Of a DNA stretch of 64,000 nt, positions 30,772 through 39,304 are shown in pieces. A model generated the notes under the pieces. That model was not told the DNA's origin and ran no database searches. It saw nothing but the letters and a program-made list of their open reading frames with translations. A program made the translations under genes and the position numbers. This DNA comes from Micrococcus sp. 2A (GTDB lineage: Bacteria > Actinomycetota > Actinomycetes > Actinomycetales > Micrococcaceae), in contig NZ_CP154351.1 of NCBI RefSeq assembly GCF_039519235.1, forward strand, positions 496,001 to 560,000. Direction: 5' to 3'. The first letter of the stretch is position 1. Every line of letters begins with the position of its first letter.

Positions 30772-32558
30772 CAGTACTTACGCTCCATCGGCTGGTAACG
30801 GGTCACGACGACGGGCTTCGTCTCGAAGCGGATGCCCTTGACGCCCTCCATCTCCGCGGTCTCGTCACGGTAGATCATGGTGTGCGCCATGAAGTTGGCG
30901 TCGTCGCGGTCGGGGTAGTCCTCGCGGTAGTGGCCGCCGCGGGACTCTTTGCGGCCCAGGGCCGCGAGGGTCATGGCCTCGGCGATGTCGAGCAGGTAGC
31001 CGAGCTCCATGCCCTCGAGCAGGTCGAGGTTGAAGCGCTGGCCCTTGTCCTGCACCGACACGTTCTCGTAGCGGCCGCGCAGCTCCTCGATCTTGGCCAG
31101 GGCGCGGCGGATGGAGTCCTCGTCGCGGAACACCTGCATGTCCGCGTCCATGGACTCCTGCAGCTCGGCGCGGATGTCCGCGACGCGCTCGCTGCCCGTG
31201 GCCGAGCGCAGGCTCTCGATGTGCTGGCGGGTCGGTGCCTCGCCGTTCTCCGGGAGCTCCACCCAGTCGGCGGTCGCCGCGTACTCGGCGGCGAAGATGC
31301 CGGCACGGCGGCCGAAGACGTTGATGTCCAGCAGCGAGTTGGTGCCCAGGCGGTTGGAGCCGTGCACGGACACGCAGGCCACCTCGCCGGCGGCGTACAG
31401 GCCCGGCACCACGGTGTCGTTGTCCTGCAGGACCTCGGCCTTGATGTTCGTGGGCATGCCGCCCATGAAGTAGTGGCACGTGGGGAACACCGGCACCGGC
31501 TCCGTGTAGGGCTCGACGCCCAGGTAGGTGCGGGCGAACTCGGTGATGTCCGGGAGCTTCTCGTCGATGTGAGCGGGCTCCAGGTGCGTCAGGTCGAGCA
31601 GCACGTAGTCCTTGTTCGGACCGGCGCCGCGGCCCTGGCGGACCTCCTCTGCCATGGAGCGCGCCACGATGTCGCGCGGCGCGAGGTCCTTGATGGTGGG
31701 GGCGTAGCGCTCCATGAAGCGCTCGCCGTCCGCGTTGCGCAGGATGCCGCCCTCGCCGCGGGCCGCCTCCGAGAGGAGGATGCCCAGGCCGGCCAGGCCG
31801 GTCGGGTGGAACTGCACGAACTCCATGTCCTCGAGCGGCAGTCCGGAGCGGTACGCGATGGCCATGCCGTCGCCCGTGAGGGTGTGGGCGTTGGAGGTGG
31901 TCTTGTACACCTTGCCGGCGCCGCCGGTGGCGAACACCACGGACTTGGCCTGGAAGGTGTGCAGCTCGCCGGTGGCCAGCTCGTAGGCCACGACGCCGGC
32001 CACGCGCTTCTGCGTGAACGGGGTGCCGTCGGCGCGGGTCGCGTCCTCGTCCACCATGAGCAGGTCGAGCACGTAGAACTCGTTGTAGAACTCCACGTTG
32101 TGCTTGACGCAGTTCTGGTAGAGCGTCTGGAGGATCATGTGGCCGGTGCGGTCCGCGGCGTAGCACGCGCGGCGCACGGGCGCCTTGCCGTGGTCACGGG
32201 TGTGGCCGCCGAAGCGGCGCTGGTCGATCTTGCCCTCGGGGGTGCGGTTGAAGGGCAGGCCCATCTTCTCCAGGTCGAGCACCGCGTCGATGGCCTCCTT
32301 GGCCATGACCTCGGCGGCGTCCTGGTCCACCAGGTAGTCGCCGCCCTTCACGGTGTCGAACGTGTGCCACTCCCAGTTGTCCTCCTCGACGTTGGCGAGG
32401 GCCGCGCACATGCCGCCCTGGGCCGCGCCGGTGTGGGAGCGGGTGGGGTAGATCTTGGTGAGGACGGCCGTGCGGGCGCGCTGGCCGGACTCGATCGCGG
32501 CACGCATTCCCGCGCCGCCTGCGCCGACGATCACCACGTCGTACTTGTGTACCTGCAT
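30771..32558 (-). CDS. sdhA: Succinate dehydrogenase flavoprotein subunit
   Basis: Oxidises succinate to fumarate with covalently bound FAD. 595 residues. The FAD-binding GAGGAGMRAAIESGQ is near residue 12, and SHTGAAQGGMCAALAN holds the FAD-linking His. Catalytic motifs HPTGLAGLGILLSEAARGEGG and GLYAAGEVACVSVHGSNRLG are intact. The gap from sdhD to sdhA (about 85 bases) contains the only longer spacer of the operon. Confidence 0.97.
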   Translation of the reverse strand: MQVHKYDVVIVGAGGAGMRAAIESGQRARTAVLTKIYPTRSHTGAAQGGMCAALANVEEDNWEWHTFDTVKGGDYLVDQDAAEVMAKEAIDAVLDLEKMGLPFNRTPEGKIDQRRFGGHTRDHGKAPVRRACYAADRTGHMILQTLYQNCVKHNVEFYNEFYVLDLLMVDEDATRADGTPFTQKRVAGVVAYELATGELHTFQAKSVVFATGGAGKVYKTTSNAHTLTGDGMAIAYRSGLPLEDMEFVQFHPTGLAGLGILLSEAARGEGGILRNADGERFMERYAPTIKDLAPRDIVARSMAEEVRQGRGAGPNKDYVLLDLTHLEPAHIDEKLPDITEFARTYLGVEPYTEPVPVFPTCHYFMGGMPTNIKAEVLQDNDTVVPGLYAAGEVACVSVHGSNRLGTNSLLDINVFGRRAGIFAAEYAATADWVELPENGEAPTRQHIESLRSATGSERVADIRAELQESMDADMQVFRDEDSIRRALAKIEELRGRYENVSVQDKGQRFNLDLLEGMELGYLLDIAEAMTLAALGRKESRGGHYREDYPDRDDANFMAHTMIYRDETAEMEGVKGIRFETKPVVVTRYQPMERKY

Positions 32559-32642
32559 TCAGGTTTCTCTCTCTCGGTGTCTTGCGGGCGCGGTGGCCGG
32601 GGGGTCACGCCGCGCGAGCGGGGGAGGCGGATCCGGTGGGGA

Positions 32643-33122
32643 TCAGCGGCAGATGGCGGGGGAGCGCTCCATGAGAGCGCCGGAGGCGTCCACCATGCAG
32701 GGGTCGAACGTGAAGATCACGAGGGTGCCCAGGAGGATGATCGCGGCGGTGGCGATGTACAGGATCAGCGACAGCCAGAAGCGGACGCGGTCGCGCTCGG
32801 CGTAGTCGTTGATGATGGTGCGCATGCCGTTGGCGCCGTGCAGCATGGCCAGCCACAGGAGGGCCAGGTCCCAGAACCGCCACAGCGGGTGCGCCCACTT
32901 GCCGGCCACGAAGCCGAAGTCGATCCCGGAGATGCCGTCTCCCACCATGAGGTTGGTGAAGAGGTGCGTGAAGAGCAGGACCACGAGGATCACGCCGGAC
33001 ACGCGCATGAAGAGCCACGCGAGCATCTCGAAGTTGCCCTTGCCGCCCTTGGAGCGGGTGTACTTGGGGTCCAGCTTGCCCGAGCGGGGGGCCGCGAGGG
33101 GGGTCTCAGCGGTGGTGCTCAT
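32643..33122 (-). CDS. sdhD: Succinate dehydrogenase hydrophobic anchor subunit
   Basis: Membrane anchor of complex II, 159 residues with three helices (about 28-48, 68-88 and 105-128). LAWLFMRVSGVILVVLLFTH contains the quinone-site Arg-x-Ser and a heme-ligand His candidate; MLHGANGMRTIINDYA is the second anchor signature. ATG 33122 is preferred to an upstream in-frame start at 33206, which would lie inside sdhC. The spacing to sdhC is 2 bases. Confidence 0.9.
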   Translation of the reverse strand: MSTTAETPLAAPRSGKLDPKYTRSKGGKGNFEMLAWLFMRVSGVILVVLLFTHLFTNLMVGDGISGIDFGFVAGKWAHPLWRFWDLALLWLAMLHGANGMRTIINDYAERDRVRFWLSLILYIATAAIILLGTLVIFTFDPCMVDASGALMERSPAICR

Positions 33123-33124
33123 GA

Positions 33125-33529
33125 TCAGTGACCTCCCAGAGCCAGGCCGAAGTGGCGGATGCAGAAGCCGAGGACCAGGACGGCCCAGACGGCCAGGACG
33201 ATCCACAGCAGGGTCTTGTGGTGGCGCGTGCCGCCCTTCCAGAAGTCCACGGCGATGATGCGCAGGCCGTTGAGGGCGTGGAAGAGGATCGCGGCCACGA
33301 GGCCGGCCTCACCGAGTGCGAAGTACCAGGTCTTGTATGCGCCGATGACGACGTCGTAGGCCTCGGGGGAGACCCGGACCATGGACGTGTCCAGGACGTG
33401 GACGAGCAGGTAGAAGAAGATGACGACGCCGGTGACGCGGTGGCCCACCCAGGACCACATGCCGCCGTGGCCCCGATACAGGGTTCCGCGGCCGCTCTGA
33501 GCCGGGGCCTGCGCAGTGGCGCTAGACAC
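33125..33529 (-). CDS. sdhC: Succinate dehydrogenase cytochrome b556 subunit
   Basis: Heme-binding anchor subunit, 134 residues with three helices. Signatures: MWSWVGHRVTGVVIFFYLLVH with heme-ligand His candidates, and LFHALNGLRIIAVDF. The frame stays open well upstream because of G+C bias; GTG 33529 is chosen since a GGAGGT ribosome site lies 8 bases before it and the family N-terminus follows. It is the first gene of sdhCDAB. Confidence 0.92.
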   Translation of the reverse strand: MSSATAQAPAQSGRGTLYRGHGGMWSWVGHRVTGVVIFFYLLVHVLDTSMVRVSPEAYDVVIGAYKTWYFALGEAGLVAAILFHALNGLRIIAVDFWKGGTRHHKTLLWIVLAVWAVLVLGFCIRHFGLALGGH

Positions 33530-33618
33530 GGTTGATACCTCCAGGGGGAATGCACGATCCCTGGCCTGGGCAGGGTTCTGCCGGGGCGCGGGACGTGTGC
33601 GAGTGGATTCCTCCGACC

Positions 33619-33624
33619 AGGGTA
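33619..33624 (-). promoter_or_regulatory. -10 box TACCCT, promoter of sdhCDAB
   Basis: Minus-strand TACCCT about 90 bases before sdhC, giving an untranslated leader of about 80 bases. The intergenic region 33530-33785 also holds the manC promoter on the other strand. Confidence 0.45.
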
Positions 33625-33749
33625 GACCCTCGGGGGCCCGCCGCGCGTGCGGGCGCCGCCACTGTGACGCGTCCCGTCGGGCCCGCGGAGCCCGCCCCGG
33701 CGGCGCACCCCCGCGGGCGCGCCCGGCGCCGCCGCGCCCGCGGGGCCGA

Positions 33750-33779
33750 TTGGTGCCCCCTGGGGCGGTTTCGTACCCT
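33750..33779 (+). promoter_or_regulatory. manC promoter: TTGGTG - 18 bp - TACCCT, leaderless
   Basis: -35 TTGGTG (33750-33755), -10 TACCCT (33774-33779), then 6 bases to the GTG at 33786. The same -35 and spacing recur at the greA promoter. Confidence 0.6.
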
Positions 33780-33785
33780 GAGCCG

Positions 33786-34934
33786 GTGAGCACCGACCGA
33801 AACCCCGCCGCCGCGCCCTCGGACGCCGAGGCCCCCGCCCTGGCCCGCTTCCACGCCGTGATCCCCGCGGGAGGCGTGGGCACCCGCCTGTGGCCCCTCT
33901 CGCGGGCAGCGGCGCCGAAGTTCCTCCACGACCTCACCGGCTCGGGCCAGACCCTGATCCGCGCCACGTGGGACCGCCTCGCGCCGCTGGCCGCCGGGAT
34001 GATGGTGGTGACCGGAGAGGCGCACCAGGACGCCGTGTGCCACCAGCTCCCGGCCCTGCAGGACGGAGACCTGGTGCTCGAGCCCTCGCCCAAGGACTCC
34101 GCCGCCGCGATCGGGCTTGCCGCGGCCATCCTCTCCCTGCGCGATCCGGACACGATCATGGGCTCCTTCGCCGCGGACCAGGTGATCGGCCCCGTGGAGG
34201 TGTTCCAGGACGCCGTGCGCCAGGCCGTGGCCACCGCCGCCACGGGGCGGATCGTCACCATCGGCATCACCCCCTCGCACGCCGCCACCGGCTTCGGCTA
34301 CATCCGCCAGGGGCGCGCGCTGAAGGTGCCCGGCGCCCCGGACGCGCACGACGTCGCGGCCTTCGTGGAGAAGCCGGACCAGAAGGTGGCGGAGCGCTAC
34401 GTGAAGTCCGGCCGCTACCTGTGGAACGCGGGCATGTTCGTGGCCCCGGTCGGCCTCATGCTCGAGCATCTCGAGGCGAACGAGCCGGAGCTGCACGCGG
34501 GACTCATGGAGATCGCCCACGCGTGGGCGACGGACCGGCGTGACGAGGTCATGCAGCGGGTGTGGCCCACGCTCAAGAAGACCGCGATCGACTACGCGGT
34601 GGCCGAGCCTGCCGCCACGGCCGGTGACGTGGCCGTCATCCCCGGCACCTTCACGTGGGACGACGTGGGCGACTTCGCCGCGATCGCCCGCCTGAACCCG
34701 GTGAAGGACGCCTCCGGCATCACCGTCATCGGGGACACCCCCCGGGTGTACTCGGACGACGCGTCCGGCGTGGTGGTCACGGACACGAAGCGCGTGATCG
34801 CGCTCATCGGCATCGAGGACGTCGTGATCGTGGACACCGAGGACGCCCTCCTGGTGACCACCACGGCCCACGCGCAGGACGTGAAGAAGGCCGTGGAGTC
34901 GCTCAAGGCCACCGGCGCCGACGACGTCCTCTGA
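33786..34934 (+). CDS. manC: Mannose-1-phosphate guanylyltransferase
   Basis: Makes GDP-mannose from GTP and mannose-1-phosphate, the donor for mannosylated lipids and glycans (lipomannan in Micrococcus). 382 residues, nucleotidyltransferase fold: VIPAGGVGTRLWPLSR is the signature, followed by GSFAADQVI, TGFGYIRQG, FVEKPDQKVAERYV and WNAGMFV. It lacks the C-terminal phosphomannose-isomerase domain of bifunctional enzymes. Start GTG 33786, 6 bases after TACCCT. A 7-bp hairpin follows the stop. Confidence 0.93.
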   Translation: MSTDRNPAAAPSDAEAPALARFHAVIPAGGVGTRLWPLSRAAAPKFLHDLTGSGQTLIRATWDRLAPLAAGMMVVTGEAHQDAVCHQLPALQDGDLVLEPSPKDSAAAIGLAAAILSLRDPDTIMGSFAADQVIGPVEVFQDAVRQAVATAATGRIVTIGITPSHAATGFGYIRQGRALKVPGAPDAHDVAAFVEKPDQKVAERYVKSGRYLWNAGMFVAPVGLMLEHLEANEPELHAGLMEIAHAWATDRRDEVMQRVWPTLKKTAIDYAVAEPAATAGDVAVIPGTFTWDDVGDFAAIARLNPVKDASGITVIGDTPRVYSDDASGVVVTDTKRVIALIGIEDVVIVDTEDALLVTTTAHAQDVKKAVESLKATGADDVL

Positions 34935-34937
34935 CGG

Positions 34938-34958
34938 CGGGCCCTGACGCGGGGCCCG
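34938..34958 (+). terminator. Short hairpin after manC
   Basis: 7-bp arms CGGGCCC/GGGCCCG with a 7-base loop, right after the manC stop. Confidence 0.5.
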
Positions 34959-35004
34959 GGGACGCCGGCGGTCACCGGGCGGGGACGTCCGCCCGCGCTG
35001 CGGG

Positions 35005-35010
35005 TAGGGT
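35005..35010 (+). promoter_or_regulatory. -10 box TAGGGT, leaderless promoter of the M20 gene
   Basis: TAGGGT with 8 bases to the ATG at 35019; no ribosome site in between. Confidence 0.6.
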
Positions 35011-35018
35011 CCTGCCCC

Positions 35019-36278
35019 ATGAGCACCTCCGACTCCGTCCTCCGCGACGCCCGCGCGCCCGCGGCCGTGCCGTCCGTGGCCGCGGTCGTCCGTGACCTCG
35101 AGGACGTGGCGGTGGCCGTGCGCCGCGAGCTGCACCGCCACCCCGAGCTCTCCTTCGAGGAGTACCGCACCACGGACCTGATCATGGAGACGCTCGCGGA
35201 CTACGGACTGAACCCCGTGCGCCTCGAGGGGACGGGCCTCTACGTGGACGTCGGCGAGGGGCCGATCGTGCTGGCGCTGCGCGCGGACATCGACGCGCTG
35301 CCGGTGGAGGAGGAGACGGGGCTGCCCTACGTCTCGGTCAAGGACGGGGTGGCCCACGCGTGCGGCCACGACGTGCACACCGCCGTCATGCTCGGCACGG
35401 CCCTGTCCCTCGCCCGCATCCTGCGCGGCTCCACGCCCGACCCGCGGCTGCGCGCCGCCGCCGAGCGGGTGCGGGGCCGGGTGCGCATCATCTTCCAGCC
35501 CGCCGAGGAGCGCCTGCCCGGCGGCTCGCTCTCCGTGATCCGCCAGGGCGTGCTCGAGGGCGTGCCGCGCATCCTCGCGGCCCACTGCGACCCTCACGTC
35601 GACGTCGGCACGATCGGCACGCGCATCGGCGCCATCACCTCGGCCGCGGACACCATCCGCATCACGCTCACCGGACGCGGCGGCCACACCTCCCGCCCGC
35701 ACCTGACCGAGGACATGGTGTTCGCGCTCTCGCAGATCGCGATCAACGTGCCCGCCGTGCTCTCGCGCCGCATCGACGTGCGCTCCGCCGTCTCCGTGGT
35801 GTGGGGCCAGATCGCCGCCGGCAGCGCGCCGAACGCGATCGACAACACCGGCTACCTCGCGGGCACCATGCGCTGCCTCGACGCGGACGTGTGGGAGGAG
35901 GCGGGTGAGCTCCTCGACGAGGTGGTCACGCAGGTGGCCGCCCCCTACGGCGTGGACGTGGGCCTCGAGCACATCCGCGGCGTGCCGCCCGTGCACAACG
36001 CGGAGGCGGAGACGGCCCTGATCGAGCACGCGGCGCGCCGCGAGCTCGGCCCCCGTGCCATCCAGCTCACCCCGCAGTCCATGGGCGGCGAGGACTTCGC
36101 GTGGATGACGCAGACGGTGCCCGGCTCCATGCTGCGCCTGGGCACCCGCACCCCGGGCGGCATCACGTACGACCTGCACCGCGGCGACTACGTCCCGGAT
36201 GAGCGGGCCATCGGCGTGGGCATGCGGGTCTTCGCGGCGGCCGCGCTCGAGGCGCTGACCGGGGGGGAGACCCTCTGA
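35019..36278 (+). CDS. M20D amidohydrolase / N-acyl-amino-acid hydrolase
   Basis: Metal-dependent amidase of the M20D group (hippurate hydrolase, IAA-amino-acid hydrolase and AbgB relatives), 419 residues. Metal-site motifs: LRADIDALPVEEETG, HACGHDVHTA, FQPAEERLPGGSL and AAHCDPH; the lid domain follows. It ends with GGEDFAWMTQTVPGSMLRLGT. The substrate is an N-acylated amino acid or similar; which one is unknown. Transcription seems separate from manC and from the nucleoside operon, as a hairpin (36282-36300) follows. Confidence 0.9.
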   Translation: MSTSDSVLRDARAPAAVPSVAAVVRDLEDVAVAVRRELHRHPELSFEEYRTTDLIMETLADYGLNPVRLEGTGLYVDVGEGPIVLALRADIDALPVEEETGLPYVSVKDGVAHACGHDVHTAVMLGTALSLARILRGSTPDPRLRAAAERVRGRVRIIFQPAEERLPGGSLSVIRQGVLEGVPRILAAHCDPHVDVGTIGTRIGAITSAADTIRITLTGRGGHTSRPHLTEDMVFALSQIAINVPAVLSRRIDVRSAVSVVWGQIAAGSAPNAIDNTGYLAGTMRCLDADVWEEAGELLDEVVTQVAAPYGVDVGLEHIRGVPPVHNAEAETALIEHAARRELGPRAIQLTPQSMGGEDFAWMTQTVPGSMLRLGTRTPGGITYDLHRGDYVPDERAIGVGMRVFAAAALEALTGGETL

Positions 36279-36281
36279 CCT

Positions 36282-36300
36282 GGACCCCGCCCGAGGGTCC
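36282..36300 (+). terminator. Short hairpin after the M20 gene
   Basis: 6-bp arms GGACCC/GGGTCC with a 7-base loop. Confidence 0.45.
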
Positions 36301-36335
36301 GGGGCACGGCGTGCGGACACGGAGAGAACATTGGG

Positions 36336-36341
36336 TAAACT
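36336..36341 (+). promoter_or_regulatory. -10 box TAAACT, promoter of the nucleoside importer operon
   Basis: TAAACT, one of the most AT-rich spots nearby, 118 bases before the lipoprotein ATG at 36460. The roughly 110-base leader matches no riboswitch class I recognise. Confidence 0.5.
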
Positions 36342-36459
36342 CACGCGCATCGAGCACGCGGGCGCTCGCCGTGCCCCGCACCGGCCCGTCCGCCGCCGCC
36401 GTCGCAGGCCTCCCCGGAGGTCCGCTCTCATCGCATCGCGCCTTCCGAAAGAGGACCCC

Positions 36460-37602
36460 ATGGGCATCGTCTCCGCCTCGTCCGACCGCCGCCGTCTCCT
36501 GATCCCCGCCGCCGTGCTCGGCTCCAGCCTCCTGCTGGCCGGCTGCGGCGCCCCGCCGGAGGAGTCCTCCTCCTCCGCCGCCGGCTCGACCGGTGCCTCC
36601 GCCGAGGCCGCCGCCGGCTCGGACAACAAGGACTACAAGGCCTGCATCGTCTCGGACGAGGGCGGCTTCGACGACCGCTCCTTCAACCAGTCCTCCTACG
36701 AGGGCCTCAAGGCTGCCGAGGACCAGTACGGCATCGAGATCGCCGAGGCCGAGTCCAACGACGCGAGCCAGTTCAGCCCCAACCTGACCTCCATGGTCAA
36801 CCAGGACTGCGACGCCGTCTTCGGTGTGGGCTTCATGCTGGGCAAGGCCATCCTGCCCGTGGCCGAGCAGAACCCCGACGCGCACTTCTACGGCGTGGAC
36901 GTGACCGACGGCGACTTCACGGACAACGTGCAGAAGCTGACCTACGACACGGCGCAGGCCGCCTTCCTGGCCGGCTACCTCGCGGCCGCCACCACCGAGA
37001 CCGGCACCGTGGCCACCTACGGCGGCGTGGAGCTGCCCACCGTGACCATCTTCATGGACGGCTTCGCCCGCGGCGTGGCGCACTACAACGAGGCCAAGGG
37101 CGAGGACGTGAAGGTCCTCGGCTGGAACCCCGATGCCAAGACCGGTTCCTTCATCGGCAACTTCTCCAACCAGGACGCCGGCAAGACCAACACGGCCAAC
37201 TTCATCAACGAGGGCGCGGACATCGTCATGCCGGTGGCCGGCCCCGTGGGCCTGGGCACCCTGGACGCCGTGACCGAGGCCAACGACGGCGGCAAGGACG
37301 TCAAGGTGATCTGGGTGGACTCGGACGGCTACGAGTCCACCGAGGACGGCGAGGTCATCCTCTCCTCCGTGGTGAAGAACATGGGCCAGTCCGTCACCGA
37401 CGTGATCGGTCAGGACCTCGAGGGCGAGTTCTCCTCGGACCCGTACGTGGGCACCCTGGAGAACGGGGGCGTCGAGCTGGCCCCGTTCCACGACTTCGAG
37501 GAGTCCGTCCCCCAGGAGCTCAAGGACGAGCTGAAGGCGCTCCAGGAGCAGATCGTCTCGGGCGAGCTGAAGGTCGGCTCGGAGTACTCCCCGGCGTCCT
37601 GA
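36460..37602 (+). CDS. BMP-family nucleoside-binding lipoprotein
   Basis: Receptor of an ABC nucleoside importer (Bmp/PnrA/YufN family), 380 residues. The lipobox LLAGC places the lipidated Cys at residue 29, followed by a Ser/Ala linker. The mature domain has ACIVSDEGGFDDRSFNQSSY, DAVFGVGFML, AFLAGYLAA, VATYGGVELPTV and DIVMPVAGPVGLG, the family purine-nucleoside pocket. ATG 36460 follows GAAAGAGGA; a longer in-frame TTG start at 36331 would begin before the promoter. ATPase and permeases follow, with a hairpin at 37621 that should leave the receptor more abundant. Confidence 0.94.
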   Translation: MGIVSASSDRRRLLIPAAVLGSSLLLAGCGAPPEESSSSAAGSTGASAEAAAGSDNKDYKACIVSDEGGFDDRSFNQSSYEGLKAAEDQYGIEIAEAESNDASQFSPNLTSMVNQDCDAVFGVGFMLGKAILPVAEQNPDAHFYGVDVTDGDFTDNVQKLTYDTAQAAFLAGYLAAATTETGTVATYGGVELPTVTIFMDGFARGVAHYNEAKGEDVKVLGWNPDAKTGSFIGNFSNQDAGKTNTANFINEGADIVMPVAGPVGLGTLDAVTEANDGGKDVKVIWVDSDGYESTEDGEVILSSVVKNMGQSVTDVIGQDLEGEFSSDPYVGTLENGGVELAPFHDFEESVPQELKDELKALQEQIVSGELKVGSEYSPAS

Positions 37603-37620
37603 CCGGCAGCCGCACCGGCC

Positions 37621-37657
37621 GCGGGGCCGGCCCGGACCCGTTCCGGGCCGGCCCCGC
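37621..37657 (+). terminator. Intra-operon hairpin after the receptor gene
   Basis: 16-bp perfect arms (37621-37636, 37642-37657) and a 5-base loop. Such hairpins between receptor and ATPase genes often protect the upstream mRNA or partly terminate. Confidence 0.65.
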
Positions 37658-37723
37658 GCCGTGCGGGGCCCGTCCCCGGGCACTGACCAGCACGAGTGAG
37701 ACCAGAATGACGGAAGGCCACCG

Positions 37724-39304
37724 ATGAGGCTCGAACTGCGCGGGATCACCAAGCGCTTCGGCACCTTCGCCGCGAACGAGGACGTGAACCTGACCGTGGA
37801 GTCGGCGCGGGTGCACACCCTCCTCGGTGAGAACGGCGCAGGCAAGTCCACCCTGATGAACGTCCTGTTCGGCCTCTACGAGCCGACCGAGGGCGAGATC
37901 CTCCTGGACGGGGAGCCCGTCCGCTTCTCAGGGCCCGGCGAGGCCATGCGCGCCGGCATCGGCATGGTGCACCAGCACTTCATGCTGGTGCCCGTGTTCA
38001 CGGTGGCGGAGAACGTGGCGCTCGGCGACGAGCACACCCGCGCTCTTGGGGTGCTGGACCTCGAGTCCACGCGCCGCCGCATCCGCGAGATCTCCGCCCA
38101 GTACGGGTTCGACGTGGACCCGGACGCCGTGGTCGAGGACCTGCCCGTGGGCGTGCAGCAGCGCGTGGAGATCATCAAGGCCCTGGTCCGCGACGCCCGC
38201 ATCCTCATCCTCGACGAGCCCACCGCGGTGCTCACCCCGCAGGAGACCGACGAGCTGCTGGGCATCATCCGCCAGCTGCGCGCGGACGGCACGGCGATCG
38301 TGTTCATCTCCCACAAGCTGCGCGAGGTCAAGGCCGTCTCGGACGACATCACGGTGCTGCGCCGCGGCCGCGTGGTCGGCACCGCAGACCCCACGGCCGA
38401 GGCCTCCGAGCTGGCCGCGCTCATGGTGGGCCGCGACGTCGTCCTCGAGCGCCAGAAGACCCCCGCCACCCTGGGCGAGGAGACCTTCCGGTTGCGGGAC
38501 CTCTCCGTGGTCTCACCCACCGGCCAGGTGCTGCTGGACTCCGTGTCCTTCGGCATCCGCCAGGGCGAGGTGCTCGCCGTGGCGGGCGTGCAGGGCAACG
38601 GCCAGACGGAGCTCACCGAGGCCATCATGGGCCTGGTCAAGGCCACCGGCTCCGTCACCCTGGACGGCGCGGAGCTGATCGGCCGCTCCACCCGGAGGAT
38701 CATCCGCTCGGGTGTCGGCTTCGTGCCGGAGGACCGCTCCACGGACGGCCTCGTCGGCTCGTTCTCCGTGGCCGAGAACATGGTCCTGAACCGCTACGAC
38801 GTGGCCCCGGCCGGCAACGCCCTGCAGATGCGCCCCTCCGCGGTGCGCCGGTTCGCCGAGACCCGCGTGGCCCGGTTCGACGTCCGCACCCAGGGCGTGG
38901 ACCTGCCCGTCTCCTCGCTCTCGGGCGGCAACCAGCAGAAGGTCGTCATGGCCCGCGAGCTCGTGGACGGGCTGCGCCTGTTCATCGCCTCCCAGCCGAC
39001 GCGCGGCGTGGACGTGGGCTCGATCGAGTTCCTCCACGACCGGATCATCGCCGAGCGTGACTCGGGCACCCCGGTGCTCATCGTCTCCACCGAGCTGGAC
39101 GAGGTCCTCGAGCTCGCCGACCGGATCGCCGTGATGTACCACGGCCGGATCGTGGGCATCGTGCCCGGGGACACCTCGCGCGAGACGCTCGGCCTCATGA
39201 TGGCCGGCCAGACCCCCGACGCCGTCGCCCCGGTCGCCACCGCACCCGCGGGCGCATCCACCGCCGCCCCCGCCCGCCCCACCTCGGAAGGAGAGCGCCC
39301 GTGA
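37724..39304 (+). CDS. Nucleoside ABC importer ATPase (two ABC domains)
   Basis: 526-residue double ATPase of the RbsA/YufO family. Domain 1 has Walker A GENGAGKST (about residue 36), LPVGVQQRVEI and LILDEPTAVLTPQE. Domain 2 has a degenerate P-loop (GVQGNGQTE), signature LSGGNQQKVVMAREL and FIASQPTRGVDVGS in place of a canonical Walker B, as is normal here. The Ala/Pro-rich tail is about 30 residues. The stop overlaps the next GTG by 4 bases. Confidence 0.95.
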   Translation: MRLELRGITKRFGTFAANEDVNLTVESARVHTLLGENGAGKSTLMNVLFGLYEPTEGEILLDGEPVRFSGPGEAMRAGIGMVHQHFMLVPVFTVAENVALGDEHTRALGVLDLESTRRRIREISAQYGFDVDPDAVVEDLPVGVQQRVEIIKALVRDARILILDEPTAVLTPQETDELLGIIRQLRADGTAIVFISHKLREVKAVSDDITVLRRGRVVGTADPTAEASELAALMVGRDVVLERQKTPATLGEETFRLRDLSVVSPTGQVLLDSVSFGIRQGEVLAVAGVQGNGQTELTEAIMGLVKATGSVTLDGAELIGRSTRRIIRSGVGFVPEDRSTDGLVGSFSVAENMVLNRYDVAPAGNALQMRPSAVRRFAETRVARFDVRTQGVDLPVSSLSGGNQQKVVMARELVDGLRLFIASQPTRGVDVGSIEFLHDRIIAERDSGTPVLIVSTELDEVLELADRIAVMYHGRIVGIVPGDTSRETLGLMMAGQTPDAVAPVATAPAGASTAAPARPTSEGERP